This document shows positions 26,920-35,506 of a DNA stretch of 64,000 bases, piece by piece (within the stretch, counting starts at the first letter, position 1; every line of letters begins with the position of its first letter). The notes below the pieces were generated by a model. It was given only the letters and a program-made list of their open reading frames with translations, made no database searches and was not told the origin of the DNA. The position numbers and the translations under genes were made by a program. The stretch comes from Desulfatirhabdium sp040755275 (lineage in GTDB: Bacteria > Desulfobacterota > Desulfobacteria > Desulfobacterales > Desulfatirhabdiaceae), in the NCBI GenBank assembly GCA_040755275.1, contig JBFMBE010000002.1, forward strand, positions 1 through 64,000, read 5' to 3'.

Positions 26920-26937
26920 CTCTTTCCCGCCTCTTCA

Positions 26938-27014
<77 letters not shown>

Positions 27015-27277
27015 AGATATTTCAGACAGATCCCGATCGACATCCATGTTTCCCGGTTGGATGCTGACAGGATCAGAACCAATAACATCCGTCCGATCAG
27101 TTCCTGCAAACGAAATCCTCGTCCCAAAAGCAGTACAGCCGAAGTTCTTGCATAACACTTCGCCATCCGCCGTCTGCAAGACCTCTTTTCCCATTTCCCG
27201 AATGTCATAACCATCATGAATTGTACGGACCGTTCGATAAGTATTCAGAATTTGTCAGCGGTCGAACACTCTTTTAT
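27015..27277. other. Intergenic stretch with nothing recognised
   Basis: No supported gene, terminator or RNA was seen between tRNA-Arg and the repeats that precede pstS. The open frames here run over the tRNA gene or lack any family resemblance. Confidence 0.5.
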
Positions 27278-27365
27278 GATGGCGTCGCAAGAAGTCGCTA
27301 ACCACCGATTTTCCTTCCAAGCCGTGCCTCCAGCAGGAGGGCGGGTGATGTTTTGCGACTCCATC
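27278..27365. repeat. Short repeat element with GATGGCGTCGCAA / TTGCGACTCCATC ends
   Basis: An 88-base unit with imperfect terminal inverted repeats at 27278-27290 and 27353-27365. It abuts a full-length relative that begins six bases downstream. Confidence 0.7.
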
Positions 27366-27371
27366 AACAAG

Positions 27372-27683
27372 GATGGCCCCGAAAAAAGTCGGGCCCTATG
27401 GATGGACCCGCAGGAAGGCGGGTGAATTTTGCTCAGCAGCAGAACAACTCAGCCGCCCGATCTCGTAGGATCGGACGGATGGCCAGACAGTAAACAGAGG
27501 CTGGTTGAATCGCAATGGCTTGCTTTTCATTCGATATTTCGATCCAGTACGTCCGTCCGATGCAACGATCTCCGGCGGCTTGAAACAGGTTTTCGCAGCA
27601 AGCTCAAAAAGCTTCCCCGGCCACCCCGCTTATGTCCGACATTTACAAACAGCACGGGAAAGACGACTTTTTGCGGGACCATC
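27372..27683. repeat. Full-length (about 312 bp) MITE-like repeat upstream of pstS
   Basis: It runs from GATGGCCCCGAA to TTGCGGGACCATC, almost the same length as the element at 49169-49481 but in the opposite internal orientation. It contains the paired motif CCGCCCGATC ... GATCGGACGG (about 27450-27474) and the shared interior GCAACGATCTCCGGCGGCTT. It leaves only about 33 bases before the pstS start, so the pst promoter is inside it or upstream of it. Confidence 0.75.
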
Positions 27684-27716
27684 AACAAGAAGGTATCACC
27701 AGAAAGGAAATACGTC

Positions 27717-28556
27717 ATGATTCGCTCCTTGTTTAAGATGTATTGCGGTTTGGGATTGGTCTTGCTGGTGTTGGGGCTTTCGGCGGGTTCGGCCGCTTCA
27801 GGTGCGTTGGATGTCTTCAAGGGTCTTGAGGGAACGATCCAGATTGCGGGAGGTACGGCCCACATCCCGGTCATGAACGATGCTGCCAAGGCCATCATGA
27901 CGGCCAACCCAAAGATCCGAATCCTCGTGGAAGGCGGCGGATCGGGAATCGGCGTGCAGAAGGTCGGGGAGGGACTGGTGGATATCGGCAATACGGGGAG
28001 GCCGCTCACCGAACAGGAAATCGCTCAATACGGCCTCAAATCCTTTCCGTTTGCCCTGGATGGCGTTGCCGTGGTGGTGCATCCATCGAATCCCGTAACC
28101 AACCTGACGGCCCAGCAAGTCCGGGATATTTTCTCGGGTGCCATCACCCGTTGGAAGGATGTCGGCGGAAACGATGCGCCGATTCACCTGTTCACCCGGG
28201 ATGAGGCCAGCGGTACGAGGGAAGTGTTCTGGGAAAAGGCGCTCAAAAAAGGAAGTGTCGCATCGTCAGCCAATGTGGTTGCTTCCAATGGGGCCATGAA
28301 AGTGGCCGTGGCTCAGGACAAGGATGCCATCGGGTATGCCGGCATCGGCCATGTGGATGCCAGCATCAAGGGGATCAAACTGGACGGTGTTGCTCCGACC
28401 CAGGAAAACGCCATGAACGGTTCCTATCCGGTGACCCGAAAATTGTATATGAATACCAAGGGAGAGCCCAAACCGCTCGTCAAGGCCTTCATCGATTATA
28501 TCTTGAGTTCGGAGGGTCTCCAAATCATTCAGAAACACGGATACCTTCCCCTGTAA
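27717..28556 (+). CDS. pstS: Phosphate ABC transporter substrate-binding protein PstS
   Basis: A 279-residue periplasmic phosphate-binding protein. It has a Sec signal peptide (hydrophobic LGLVLLVLGLSAG, probable cleavage near AASG/AL) and no lipobox cysteine. Phosphate-binding loops are visible as EGGGSGIGV, ISN-like DIGNTGRP, and RDEASGTRE. The ATG at 27717 follows GAAAGGAAA. The length is of the shorter PstS class. First gene of pstSCAB; no phoU or phoBR is nearby. Confidence 0.95.
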   Translation: MIRSLFKMYCGLGLVLLVLGLSAGSAASGALDVFKGLEGTIQIAGGTAHIPVMNDAAKAIMTANPKIRILVEGGGSGIGVQKVGEGLVDIGNTGRPLTEQEIAQYGLKSFPFALDGVAVVVHPSNPVTNLTAQQVRDIFSGAITRWKDVGGNDAPIHLFTRDEASGTREVFWEKALKKGSVASSANVVASNGAMKVAVAQDKDAIGYAGIGHVDASIKGIKLDGVAPTQENAMNGSYPVTRKLYMNTKGEPKPLVKAFIDYILSSEGLQIIQKHGYLPL

Positions 28557-28571
28557 GGGTCGAGTCTGAAC

Positions 28572-29474
28572 TTGAGGAGTCGCCGTTTTGCAGCCTCTCG
28601 GGCAATTCGCTATATTGCCCGTCGTGAGATCTGGATCGAGCGGGTATTGTTTCTTGCGGCAGGGCTCAGTGCAGCCGTCGTCGTAGCCATTTTTTCGATG
28701 CTGACGTGGTTCTGCCTGCCGCTGTTCACCGAACATCGGCTGGGTGCCGTTCTGGAGTGGCGCTGGGATCCCATCCATCAGCACTTCGGTATCCTGCCGA
28801 TGCTCTTCACCTCCTGTCTGCTCACGATCATTGCCCTCATTGTCGCCTTCCCCCTGACCATCGGCATCTGCTCCCTCCTCCACGGGGTGCTCCGAAACGG
28901 AGTGCTACATCGGATGTTGCTCTTTCTCCTGCATTTCATGACCGGAATTCCGACGGTCATTTACGGGTTCGTCTCGGTGTTTGTCCTCGTGCCCCTGCTA
29001 CGCTGGGTGTTCGAAGCCGGAACCGGCTTTTCCCTGCTGGCCGCCGGCCTGACCCTGAGTGTTCTGATCCTGCCCACGATGGTGTTGGTGCTTCATGCCG
29101 AGCTCGATCAGGCAGAGGCGAGGTATCGGCTGACAGCTGAGGCACTGGGGTTCTCCCCGGAACAAACCATTCGAACCGTTCTGCTGCCGGCATGCCGCAG
29201 GGCACTCGTTGTCACGGTGCTGCTTGGCATGGGCCGGGCCGTCGGAGATACCCTCGTTTCCCTGATGGTGGCCGGGAATGCGGCCCAGGTTCCCCATTCC
29301 ATCTTCGATTCGGTTCGCACCTTGACCGCCCATATCGCTCTGGTGTTGGCGACAGACAGCCACAGCATGGCCTATCAATCCGTTTTTGCAGCCGGATTGT
29401 TTCTTTTCCTGCTGATGAGCTGCTTTCAGGCGTTCCTAAGGTTCTGGGCCAAACATGGAACGGTATTCAAATGA
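28572..29474 (+). CDS. pstC: Phosphate ABC transporter permease PstC
   Basis: A 300-residue inner-membrane permease with about six helices. It carries the ABC permease coupling-loop region (AEALGFSPEQTIRTVLLP followed by MGRAVGDT). It forms the phosphate channel with PstA. The start is a TTG at 28572, with only a distant AAGGG upstream, so it is uncertain by some codons. Its stop overlaps the pstA start (ATGA). Confidence 0.93.
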   Translation: MRSRRFAASRAIRYIARREIWIERVLFLAAGLSAAVVVAIFSMLTWFCLPLFTEHRLGAVLEWRWDPIHQHFGILPMLFTSCLLTIIALIVAFPLTIGICSLLHGVLRNGVLHRMLLFLLHFMTGIPTVIYGFVSVFVLVPLLRWVFEAGTGFSLLAAGLTLSVLILPTMVLVLHAELDQAEARYRLTAEALGFSPEQTIRTVLLPACRRALVVTVLLGMGRAVGDTLVSLMVAGNAAQVPHSIFDSVRTLTAHIALVLATDSHSMAYQSVFAAGLFLFLLMSCFQAFLRFWAKHGTVFK

Positions 29475-30352
29475 AACCACGAACGATGGATCTCTTCTGG
29501 AGAACGGCATCCTGGCTGAGCGGGTTGACCGTTTCCGCAAGCGTGATGTTCCTGATCGGGTTTTTGCTCTGGCAGGGGATTCATGCCCTATCGCCTGCCT
29601 TGTTCTTCGGGGATACGGCATGGCAGGATGCCCTGTTCGGGCGAAAGCCCGTTTTTGAAGGCATTTGGCCGGCTGTCGTCGGAACATTGTCGCTTGTGGT
29701 GCTCGCTTCGCTGATTGCCGTACCCATCGGGGTTGCAGCCGGTATCTATCTTTCGGAATACGCCACTATACGGCAGTGTCGTTGGATCGGTTCCCTGGTG
29801 GACCTCCTTTCTGCAACCCCATCCATCGTGATGGGACTCTTCGGCTTCACCCTGATCCTGCTCCTTCGAAGGACGATGCTTCCCAATGCCCAGACGGGGT
29901 TGATGCTTGCTGCAGCATGCATCGCCCTGATCGTTCTGCCGTATCTCATTGCAACGACAAGGGCCTCACTTCAGGGGATACCGGAAGAGTCACGGCTGCT
30001 CGGGGCAAGCCTCGGGCTGACGAAATGGCAGCACATCCGCCATACCTTGATCCCTCTTTCCGCCAAGGGTATTTTGGGAGGAGTGGTGTTGGCCATCGGC
30101 AGAGCGGCCGAAGACACGGCCGTGATTCTGATGACCGGTGTCATGGCCCGGGCAGGCATGCCTCGGAACCTATGGGACAAATTCGAGGCTCTTCCGTTTC
30201 AGGTGTACTATCTGGCAGCCGAACATCGGAATGCCGCCGAACTGGCACAAGGATTCGGAACGGCGCTGGTTCTTTTAATCGTGACGGCTGCATTGTTCGG
30301 ATTTTCATACTGGATCGAAAGGCAGGCAGCCAGGCGATGGGACAGCGGATGA
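29471..30352 (+). CDS. pstA: Phosphate ABC transporter permease PstA
   Basis: A 293-residue permease with about six helices. It has the coupling motif ESRLLGASLGLTKWQ, followed by GRAAEDTAVI. The ATG at 29471 overlaps the pstC stop by four bases, and its own stop overlaps the pstB start by four, so the three cytosolic-membrane genes are translationally coupled. Confidence 0.94.
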   Translation: MKPRTMDLFWRTASWLSGLTVSASVMFLIGFLLWQGIHALSPALFFGDTAWQDALFGRKPVFEGIWPAVVGTLSLVVLASLIAVPIGVAAGIYLSEYATIRQCRWIGSLVDLLSATPSIVMGLFGFTLILLLRRTMLPNAQTGLMLAAACIALIVLPYLIATTRASLQGIPEESRLLGASLGLTKWQHIRHTLIPLSAKGILGGVVLAIGRAAEDTAVILMTGVMARAGMPRNLWDKFEALPFQVYYLAAEHRNAAELAQGFGTALVLLIVTAALFGFSYWIERQAARRWDSG

Positions 30353-31116
30353 AGGGAGATTCTCCGCCAGACATTCGGATCGATGCGCTCAGGGTTTGCA
30401 TCGGAGGTCGGGATGTGCTCTGCGGCATCGATCTTTCGCTGCGAAAAGGAGAAGTGATGGTTGTGGTCGGTCCGTCCGGCTCCGGAAAGACGACGCTGCT
30501 GCGGGCCGTCAACCGGCTGAACGAAAGTTTTCCGGATTGTACGACCCGGGGCAGCGTGCGTATGAAGCTTGGGGATCGTATTGTCGATCTCTATCAAGAC
30601 GATCTTCCTTTACCGGAGATTCGCAGGCGTGTGGGCATGGTGTTTCAAACCCCTGCCATCCTACCGTTTTCTATTGAAAAGAACATCCGTCTTCCGCTTC
30701 GGGTCGCCCTCGGTTTGAAACCTCAAGAAATCGAGCGGCGCATGGAGCATGCACTGCACGACGTGGGGCTTTGGGACGAGGTGAAAGACCGCTTAAATAG
30801 CCCGGCCCGGATGCTCTCGGGCGGGCAGCAACAGCGTCTTTGTCTGGCGAGAACCATAGCCCTCGACCCGGAAGTCCTACTTCTGGATGAGCCGACCGCT
30901 TCCCTCGATTTCCGGGCGGCTGCCCGCATCGAGCAATGGATGGTCGATCACCGGGACCGATACACCATCCTTGCCGTATCCCACAGCCTGGGTCAGACAC
31001 GGCGGATTGCGGACCGGGTATGCGTACTCAAGGACGGGCGGATCGTCGAGACCTTCGGCAGAGATCGGATGGCGGATGTGGAAGACTTCTACGCCCGGAT
31101 GGAAGCGCTTTTTTGA
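30349..31116 (+). CDS. pstB: Phosphate ABC transporter ATP-binding protein PstB
   Basis: A 255-residue ATPase that drives phosphate import. Walker A is GPSGSGKTTLL, the signature LSGGQQQRLCLART, Walker B VLLLDEPTASLD, and the switch His is in AVSHSLGQ. The Q-loop is VGMVFQTPA. The signature and loop between NRLNE and VGMVFQ fit PstB-type phosphate ATPases. The ATG at 30349 (ATGA overlap) is preferred over one four codons upstream. No phoU follows. Confidence 0.92.
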   Translation: MKGDSPPDIRIDALRVCIGGRDVLCGIDLSLRKGEVMVVVGPSGSGKTTLLRAVNRLNESFPDCTTRGSVRMKLGDRIVDLYQDDLPLPEIRRRVGMVFQTPAILPFSIEKNIRLPLRVALGLKPQEIERRMEHALHDVGLWDEVKDRLNSPARMLSGGQQQRLCLARTIALDPEVLLLDEPTASLDFRAAARIEQWMVDHRDRYTILAVSHSLGQTRRIADRVCVLKDGRIVETFGRDRMADVEDFYARMEALF

Positions 31117-31268
31117 GCGAAGAATTCGGTTGCCCCTGGCTGAAATGCAACGGCCCCTATCGCGCACCGTGAACACCCATCCCCTCTGTCCTCCGTCTCA
31201 GATCGGACCCAAAACGGGCTTCCCGCTCAGGCATCCCTAAAGATCGCTCCTATACAAGCCCTTCTTGA

Positions 31269-31311
31269 CATTCACCTCCGGTATGATCGAATATCATACC
31301 GGAGGTGAATG
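31269..31311. promoter_or_regulatory. Perfect 19-bp inverted repeat, probable operator of a toxin-antitoxin remnant
   Basis: CATTCACCTCCGGTATGAT (31269-31287) is exactly complementary to 31293-31311 with a 5-base spacer. A -35-like TTGACA sits at 31265-31270 and the right arm includes the GGAGG ribosome site, so a bound repressor or a hairpin would block both transcription and translation of the gene at 31312. Confidence 0.75.
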
Positions 31312-31502
31312 ATGGAAACTGCAAAGTCGCTATTACGACTGATGATGACACCCTTCAGAGAGTTGACCGTCTTGTGAAAGAGCATGTTTTTCCGAATCGG
31401 AGGCAAGCGATCCAGGAGGCCGTACAAGAGAAGATTGAACGCTTCGAGAAAACACGGCTCGAAAGGGTATTCTCAACACTTGATCCTTCCCATCATTCAT
31501 GA
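31312..31502 (+). pseudogene. Decayed ribbon-helix-helix antitoxin
   Basis: The frame starting from the GTG at 31305 gives a 65-residue protein. From KVAITTDDDTLQRVDRLV on it matches MazE/CopG-like antitoxins (VFPNRRQAIQEAVQEKI). The natural start should be the ATG at 31312, seven bases after GGAGG, but that frame shifts out after the fourth codon and stops. A one-base loss near 31322 would explain this. The C-terminus also ends abruptly (STLDPSHHS) where such antitoxins normally continue with a toxin-binding tail. No mazF/pemK toxin follows. I therefore call it a broken orphan antitoxin; a functional short repressor read from the GTG is the alternative. Confidence 0.65.
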
Positions 31503-31542
31503 ACCCGGCAGTAACGGGAAATCGGGGTTGGAAAGAACCGAC

Positions 31543-32631
31543 ATGTCCAAGACGCATGGAAAGAAACTCAGGAAAAAGCCAGAACGGCTAGCTAAAAAGA
31601 GCGGCATGCCTCCCGGGACGATGGCTTTCGTTGGCAGGCAGAAGGTCGAGAATGCCCGTATCGATGTGCTGCATTACGACGAAACATCGGTGCGTGAGTT
31701 GATCGATGCCGACGTGAACCAGTGCAGCGATGTCGCCAAAGAGCCGGGTGTTACCTGGATCAACGTGAACGGTATTCACGACACGGTGCTGATTGAGGCT
31801 CTTGGGCAACGTTTCGGCCTTCATCCGCTGACATTGGAGGATATCGTCAACACAACCCAACGGCCGAAAGTTGAGGAGTTTACATCCTATCTGTATGTCG
31901 TTCTCAAAATGATCGGATTTGATGATACGGAAAGCCAACTCAAGATTGAACATGTCAGCCTGATTCTGGGTGACGGTTTCGTCATCTCCTTTCTGGAGGA
32001 CGAAGGCGATGTGTTTGACCCGGTGCGGGGGCGCATCCAATCAACGAAAGGGCGAATCCGTACCATGAAATCCGACTACCTGGCCTATGCCCTCGTGGAT
32101 GCAGTGGTGGATCATTATTTTGTGGTTGTCGAGCGAATCGGAGACCGTATCGAGGAAATTGATGATCGTATTCTGACCGATCCAAACCCGAACGACATTC
32201 ATGAAATCCACCAGCTCAAGGATCAAATCCTGAATTTGCGCAAAGCGGTCTGGCCTTTGCGCGAGGAGATTGGAGCTCTGGAGAAGATCGAGTCCACGCT
32301 GATTCGACCGGAAACACGGGTGTATTTGCGTGACATATACGATCACACAATCCAGATCATTGACATGCTGGAAACGTTTCGGGACATCATCGGGAATATG
32401 CATGACACCTATTTGTCCAGCATCAGCATTCGCATGAACGAAATCATGAAGGTGCTGACCATTATCGCCACGATTTTCATCCCGCTGACGTTTATCGTGG
32501 GTGTATATGGCATGAACTTCGAAAACCTGCCGGAACTGAAATGGCGCTACGGCTATTTTATGGTCTGGGGCATGATGATAGCGGTCGCAGGCGGATTGAT
32601 TGTCTATTTTAAACGAAATCGCTGGATATAA
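31543..32631 (+). CDS. corA: CorA-family magnesium/cobalt transporter
   Basis: A 362-residue membrane channel for Mg2+ (or Co2+/Ni2+). It has a long cytoplasmic alpha/beta domain, a stalk helix, and two C-terminal transmembrane helices. The signature YGMNFENLP loop follows the first helix (IIATIFIPLTFIVG). The ATG at 31543 follows GGAAAG. Start and length match the pentameric CorA family. It lies between two decayed or accessory loci. Confidence 0.95.
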   Translation: MSKTHGKKLRKKPERLAKKSGMPPGTMAFVGRQKVENARIDVLHYDETSVRELIDADVNQCSDVAKEPGVTWINVNGIHDTVLIEALGQRFGLHPLTLEDIVNTTQRPKVEEFTSYLYVVLKMIGFDDTESQLKIEHVSLILGDGFVISFLEDEGDVFDPVRGRIQSTKGRIRTMKSDYLAYALVDAVVDHYFVVVERIGDRIEEIDDRILTDPNPNDIHEIHQLKDQILNLRKAVWPLREEIGALEKIESTLIRPETRVYLRDIYDHTIQIIDMLETFRDIIGNMHDTYLSSISIRMNEIMKVLTIIATIFIPLTFIVGVYGMNFENLPELKWRYGYFMVWGMMIAVAGGLIVYFKRNRWI

Positions 32632-32640
32632 ACACAGCTC

Positions 32641-32784
32641 TTGTACGAAAAGGGCGGGCTCAATCCCGACAACCTTCCCGAGGAGGCCATGTTCAACGTC
32701 GAGGAAGATTACCTGGTTTATGCACGCATGCTGGCGAGGGATACGGGCAAAGGGCAAAAAGCAGTGGTGAAAGGGAAAAGATAA
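32641..32784 (+). pseudogene. Short 3' remnant of an unidentified gene
   Basis: An open frame of 47 codons reads YEKGGLNPDNLPEEAMF and then EEDYLVYARML, ending one base before the nucleotidyltransferase start. It looks like the C-terminus of a longer protein cut off by a deletion, since no start or ribosome site precedes it. I do not recognise the family. Confidence 0.4.
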
Positions 32785-32785
32785 C

Positions 32786-33166
32786 ATGACCAAAGTTGAA
32801 GGGACAATTGACCCGTCTAGCCAACGAAAGTATTCGGTAGAACGGAAGCGCTTGCTGGATCAAGAGATCAATCGCTGCGTTCGGCTTCTGACCGAGCACA
32901 GCTCGCCCGAAAAGGTCATTTTATTTGGAACGTTAGCTCAGGGATTGGTTCACGAATGGTCGGATATCGATCTGGTGGTCGTGGAGCGGACCCAACTACC
33001 TTTTTTTCAAAGAATTAAAAAGGTTCGCAAGCTGCTTCAACCCAAAGTTGGCATGGACATCATGGTCTACACGCCGGAAGAATTTGACCAGCTTTGTGCG
33101 GATCGGCCATTTTTCAGGGAAGAAATTATCGGCAAGGGGAAAATCGTTTATGAACACGCCAGGTGA
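32786..33166 (+). CDS. MNT-type nucleotidyltransferase (antitoxin-like partner of HEPN)
   Basis: A 126-residue minimal nucleotidyltransferase. The core motif ILFGTLAQGLVHEWSDIDLVVV has the two metal-binding aspartates (SDID); the usual GS is GT. In MNT-HEPN pairs this protein adds AMP to, and silences, the HEPN RNase toxin. It overlaps the HEPN gene by 17 bases. It lies in a patch of gene remnants that resembles a decaying defence island. Confidence 0.88.
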   Translation: MTKVEGTIDPSSQRKYSVERKRLLDQEINRCVRLLTEHSSPEKVILFGTLAQGLVHEWSDIDLVVVERTQLPFFQRIKKVRKLLQPKVGMDIMVYTPEEFDQLCADRPFFREEIIGKGKIVYEHAR

Positions 33167-33545
33167 TCGATGGCTGGAATTTGCACGCCAGGATTTGCAG
33201 ATGGCAGAGCTTGCCCTGAAGGAGGGCATCTATAACCAGGTTTGTTTTCATAGCAAGCAGTGCGTTGAAAAATGCATCAAAGGACTGCTCGCGAATCTGG
33301 GGAAGAGTCTTCCGCGAACCCATTCGATTGTCGATTTGCTTGGCCTCCTGCCGACGGAATATCTTCCGGATTTACGCGAAGAGTTAGCCCAACTTGACAT
33401 CTTTTCCATTCCAACCCGGTATCCCGATGCTTTGCCTGGCTCCTTGGCTGACGGATTGCCGGGCGAAGAAGAAGCGCGGGAAGCCATAACAGCCGCCCGG
33501 GAATGCTGGAAAGAAATGAATTTAAAGAGGAATTGCCATGGCTAA
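33150..33545 (+). CDS. HEPN-domain protein (probable toxin of an MNT-HEPN pair)
   Basis: A 131-residue all-helical HEPN protein, with the family pattern ARQDLQMAELALKEG, then FHSKQCVEKCIKGLLA, then THSIVDLLGLLP. HEPN proteins are usually RNases that act in toxin-antitoxin or abortive-infection systems. The ATG at 33150 lies within the end of the nucleotidyltransferase gene. Its last codons overlap the start of the broken ATPase gene by eight bases, so all three were probably one operon. Confidence 0.86.
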   Translation: MNTPGDRWLEFARQDLQMAELALKEGIYNQVCFHSKQCVEKCIKGLLANLGKSLPRTHSIVDLLGLLPTEYLPDLREELAQLDIFSIPTRYPDALPGSLADGLPGEEEAREAITAARECWKEMNLKRNCHG

Positions 33546-34041
33546 TAGCGACGACCTTTTCACCACCAGACAAAACCTCGCCGAGATCTGCACGATCCCG
33601 GACAAGATCATTTCCGTCTATTCCCTGGAAAAACATGTCTGGGCCGACTCGAACTCCGAAGCCAGGCGCAAAGCCCGCAAGCCGGAGCTGCAAACCATAG
33701 AGGAGTTTCAGATCGATCCGGTCCGGCCGTTCCTCACGGACATCTTGCGCAATATGGCAGCCTCTTGGAAGCGGGATCGCAAAGAAAATCCGGTTGGCCA
33801 GGGGTATTGGATATAGGCGGAGTTCGGCTCCGGTAAATCCCATTTGCTCCGCTGTCTTTCTGCATTGGTTTTGGGACGTAAGGATGCCTGGGACATCGTC
33901 AAAAAAGAGGAGGACGCCTCCGGCCGCGGCAAGCGCGAGTCCCTCTACCGTTTCTGGGAGGAGGGTATCGAGGCCAAGAGCGGCAAGGGGACTACGGGCA
34001 TCTTTGTCATCGTCAAGACGCTGGTGGGCGCTGGCAGATAA
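33538..34041 (+). pseudogene. N-terminal remnant of a large P-loop ATPase with an in-frame stop
   Basis: The frame reads through a TAG at 33814-33816. The 92 codons before it end GQGYWI, and after it the same frame continues AEFGSGKSHLLRCLSAL, a Walker A motif. A single C-to-T change of CAG (Gln) to TAG would explain the stop. The frame ends at 34041 after VIVKTLVGAGR, far short of a complete ATPase, so the 3' part is deleted. Large ATPases of this kind occur in phage-defence loci (BREX-like and others), but I cannot assign the family. Position after MNT-HEPN supports a defence-island origin. Confidence 0.7.
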
Positions 34042-34180
34042 CTCCGGCGATGGAAGAGAAAACGGGACGACGGCGAGATCGATGGCGGATATGTGGCAAC
34101 TCTCCAACAAGTTGCCTGGTCATTGCCTCGTTTTAGAGATTACGATTCCCCGGTATCCCATCCCTTCCCGTTTGTTTCTG

Positions 34181-35044
34181 TCATTGTGCGAACTCATAGG
34201 TCGCGCTCATGATGCGCCCGCGCCAATAAGGCTTGGGTCCCTCGGGAAGTAGCCATGCCACCTCGCCTTCCATCGGGATGGTCATCCCGGCATGTTGTTC
34301 GTATGATCTCCACCGGCCTTCCCAGGGGGTTGGAATGACAGCTCCTTCGACAGTGCGTCCGCGCGCCTCCGAACGTACCGATTCGATCAGCCCGTTTTCA
34401 TGGAAGCGAAACAGCATCTTTAGTGTGTAACCGCCATCTTTCATCGTCGCCTCGGCAGAGGTTTCATCCACTTCTTTCCACAGGACCCCCTGGCTCGGTA
34501 AAAGCGCCGTCGGGTACCAGGCGGCTTCAGCGAAAAAGCGCATCAGTTCACCCTGCGCAACGTCCGGTGTGCCGCGCAGATTGACCAGCGATATGAGTCC
34601 GAACAACGACGCATGGAGAATCCCTTCACCGGCGATGTAGGCGTCATGAACGCGTACCGCCAGACCAGGAATCATCGATATGCGTGCTTCCCAGTCGAAG
34701 CCCGGTCGTTGGGTGATCACGCGCTGGGTCGAGGTGAACGGTCTCCACTGCTCGCCGGTTTCACTCATGTTGAACGTGCCGGCCTGCTCGACGCTGACAG
34801 CCGAGACGATGGGTTGCCCGTCCTTGAGTACGGTTCGAAAGTATCTTTGAACCGGTACGGGTAATCCGATCAATTCGCTGGATCTATATGTCTTGGCAAC
34901 GAGCGGAAGACGAGCCGCCTCAAGCTTTGCATGGATTTCTCTTGTAGCGGATTGCCACCGACTGGATCCATAGGCGATTACAGCGGCGATCATCCCCACC
35001 AGCCCGAACCATGTGATCAGAATCACCTTCCCCATTTCCGTCAT
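34181..35044 (-). CDS. Membrane-anchored protein of unknown function (DUF6544/DUF6920-like)
   Basis: A 287-residue protein with one N-terminal transmembrane helix (VILITWFGLVGMIAAVIAYG) and a beta-rich domain. Segments such as GLPVPVQRYFRTVL, QRPGFDWEARISM and EAAWYPTALLP recall the DUF6544/DUF6920 group, whose function is unknown. I assign the family from memory of these motifs and am moderately sure. It is a single gene, convergent with the ATPase remnant. The region upstream of it (35045-35270) shows no gene. Confidence 0.75.
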   Translation of the reverse strand: MTEMGKVILITWFGLVGMIAAVIAYGSSRWQSATREIHAKLEAARLPLVAKTYRSSELIGLPVPVQRYFRTVLKDGQPIVSAVSVEQAGTFNMSETGEQWRPFTSTQRVITQRPGFDWEARISMIPGLAVRVHDAYIAGEGILHASLFGLISLVNLRGTPDVAQGELMRFFAEAAWYPTALLPSQGVLWKEVDETSAEATMKDGGYTLKMLFRFHENGLIESVRSEARGRTVEGAVIPTPWEGRWRSYEQHAGMTIPMEGEVAWLLPEGPKPYWRGRIMSATYEFAQ

Positions 35045-35270
35045 CCGTACAGCCGAAGGCTGCGATTCAGCCTCGGCGGAACGCCTTCCGCTGAAACCGG
35101 TTATTCAAAAAAGCCGCTTCGCGGGAATATTTCCTGATTCAACGCCTGATCATTGTCCAGGAAATCCCGTGTATTGCTATCCTGTTGTTTCAGAACGGCT
35201 TATAAAGAAGGCCGGATGCCGCGTCAAGAAGATTGGCTCGCCTGTGGCCCATTTTTGAAGTCGTACAGAT

Positions 35271-35423
35271 GATGGTCTCGCCAAAAGGAGCTTTTTCCGG
35301 TGCTTTTCGTAAATGACGGGCATCAGCGGGGAGGCTGGGTAAGCCTTTTGAGCTTGCTGCGAAAAAGGTTCCCCAGTCACCCCGCGACTCGACAGAGACT
35401 TCCTGACTTGTTGCGACGCCATC
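35271..35423. repeat. MITE-like repeat element (153 bp copy)
   Basis: Ends are GATGGTCTCGCCA (35271-35283) and TTGCGACGCCATC (35411-35423). The interior shares CATCAGCGGGG, CAGTCACCCCGCGACTCGAC and AGAGACTTCCTGAC with the element at 49169-49481. Sequence resembling the other half of the long element continues to about 35600 and into the 3' end of the next gene. Confidence 0.75.
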
Positions 35424-35506
35424 AAACTTGAGCAGCCCCATCTTGTGAAATCGGGCGGATGGTCCAAAGAGAAACGATGATTGGATGTAATACAACGCAA
35501 TGTTTT

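Noticed and set aside
33277..34110. A 277-codon minus-strand frame across the HEPN/ATPase remnant
   Set aside because: Antisense to recognisable HEPN and Walker A coding sequence; no domain of its own.
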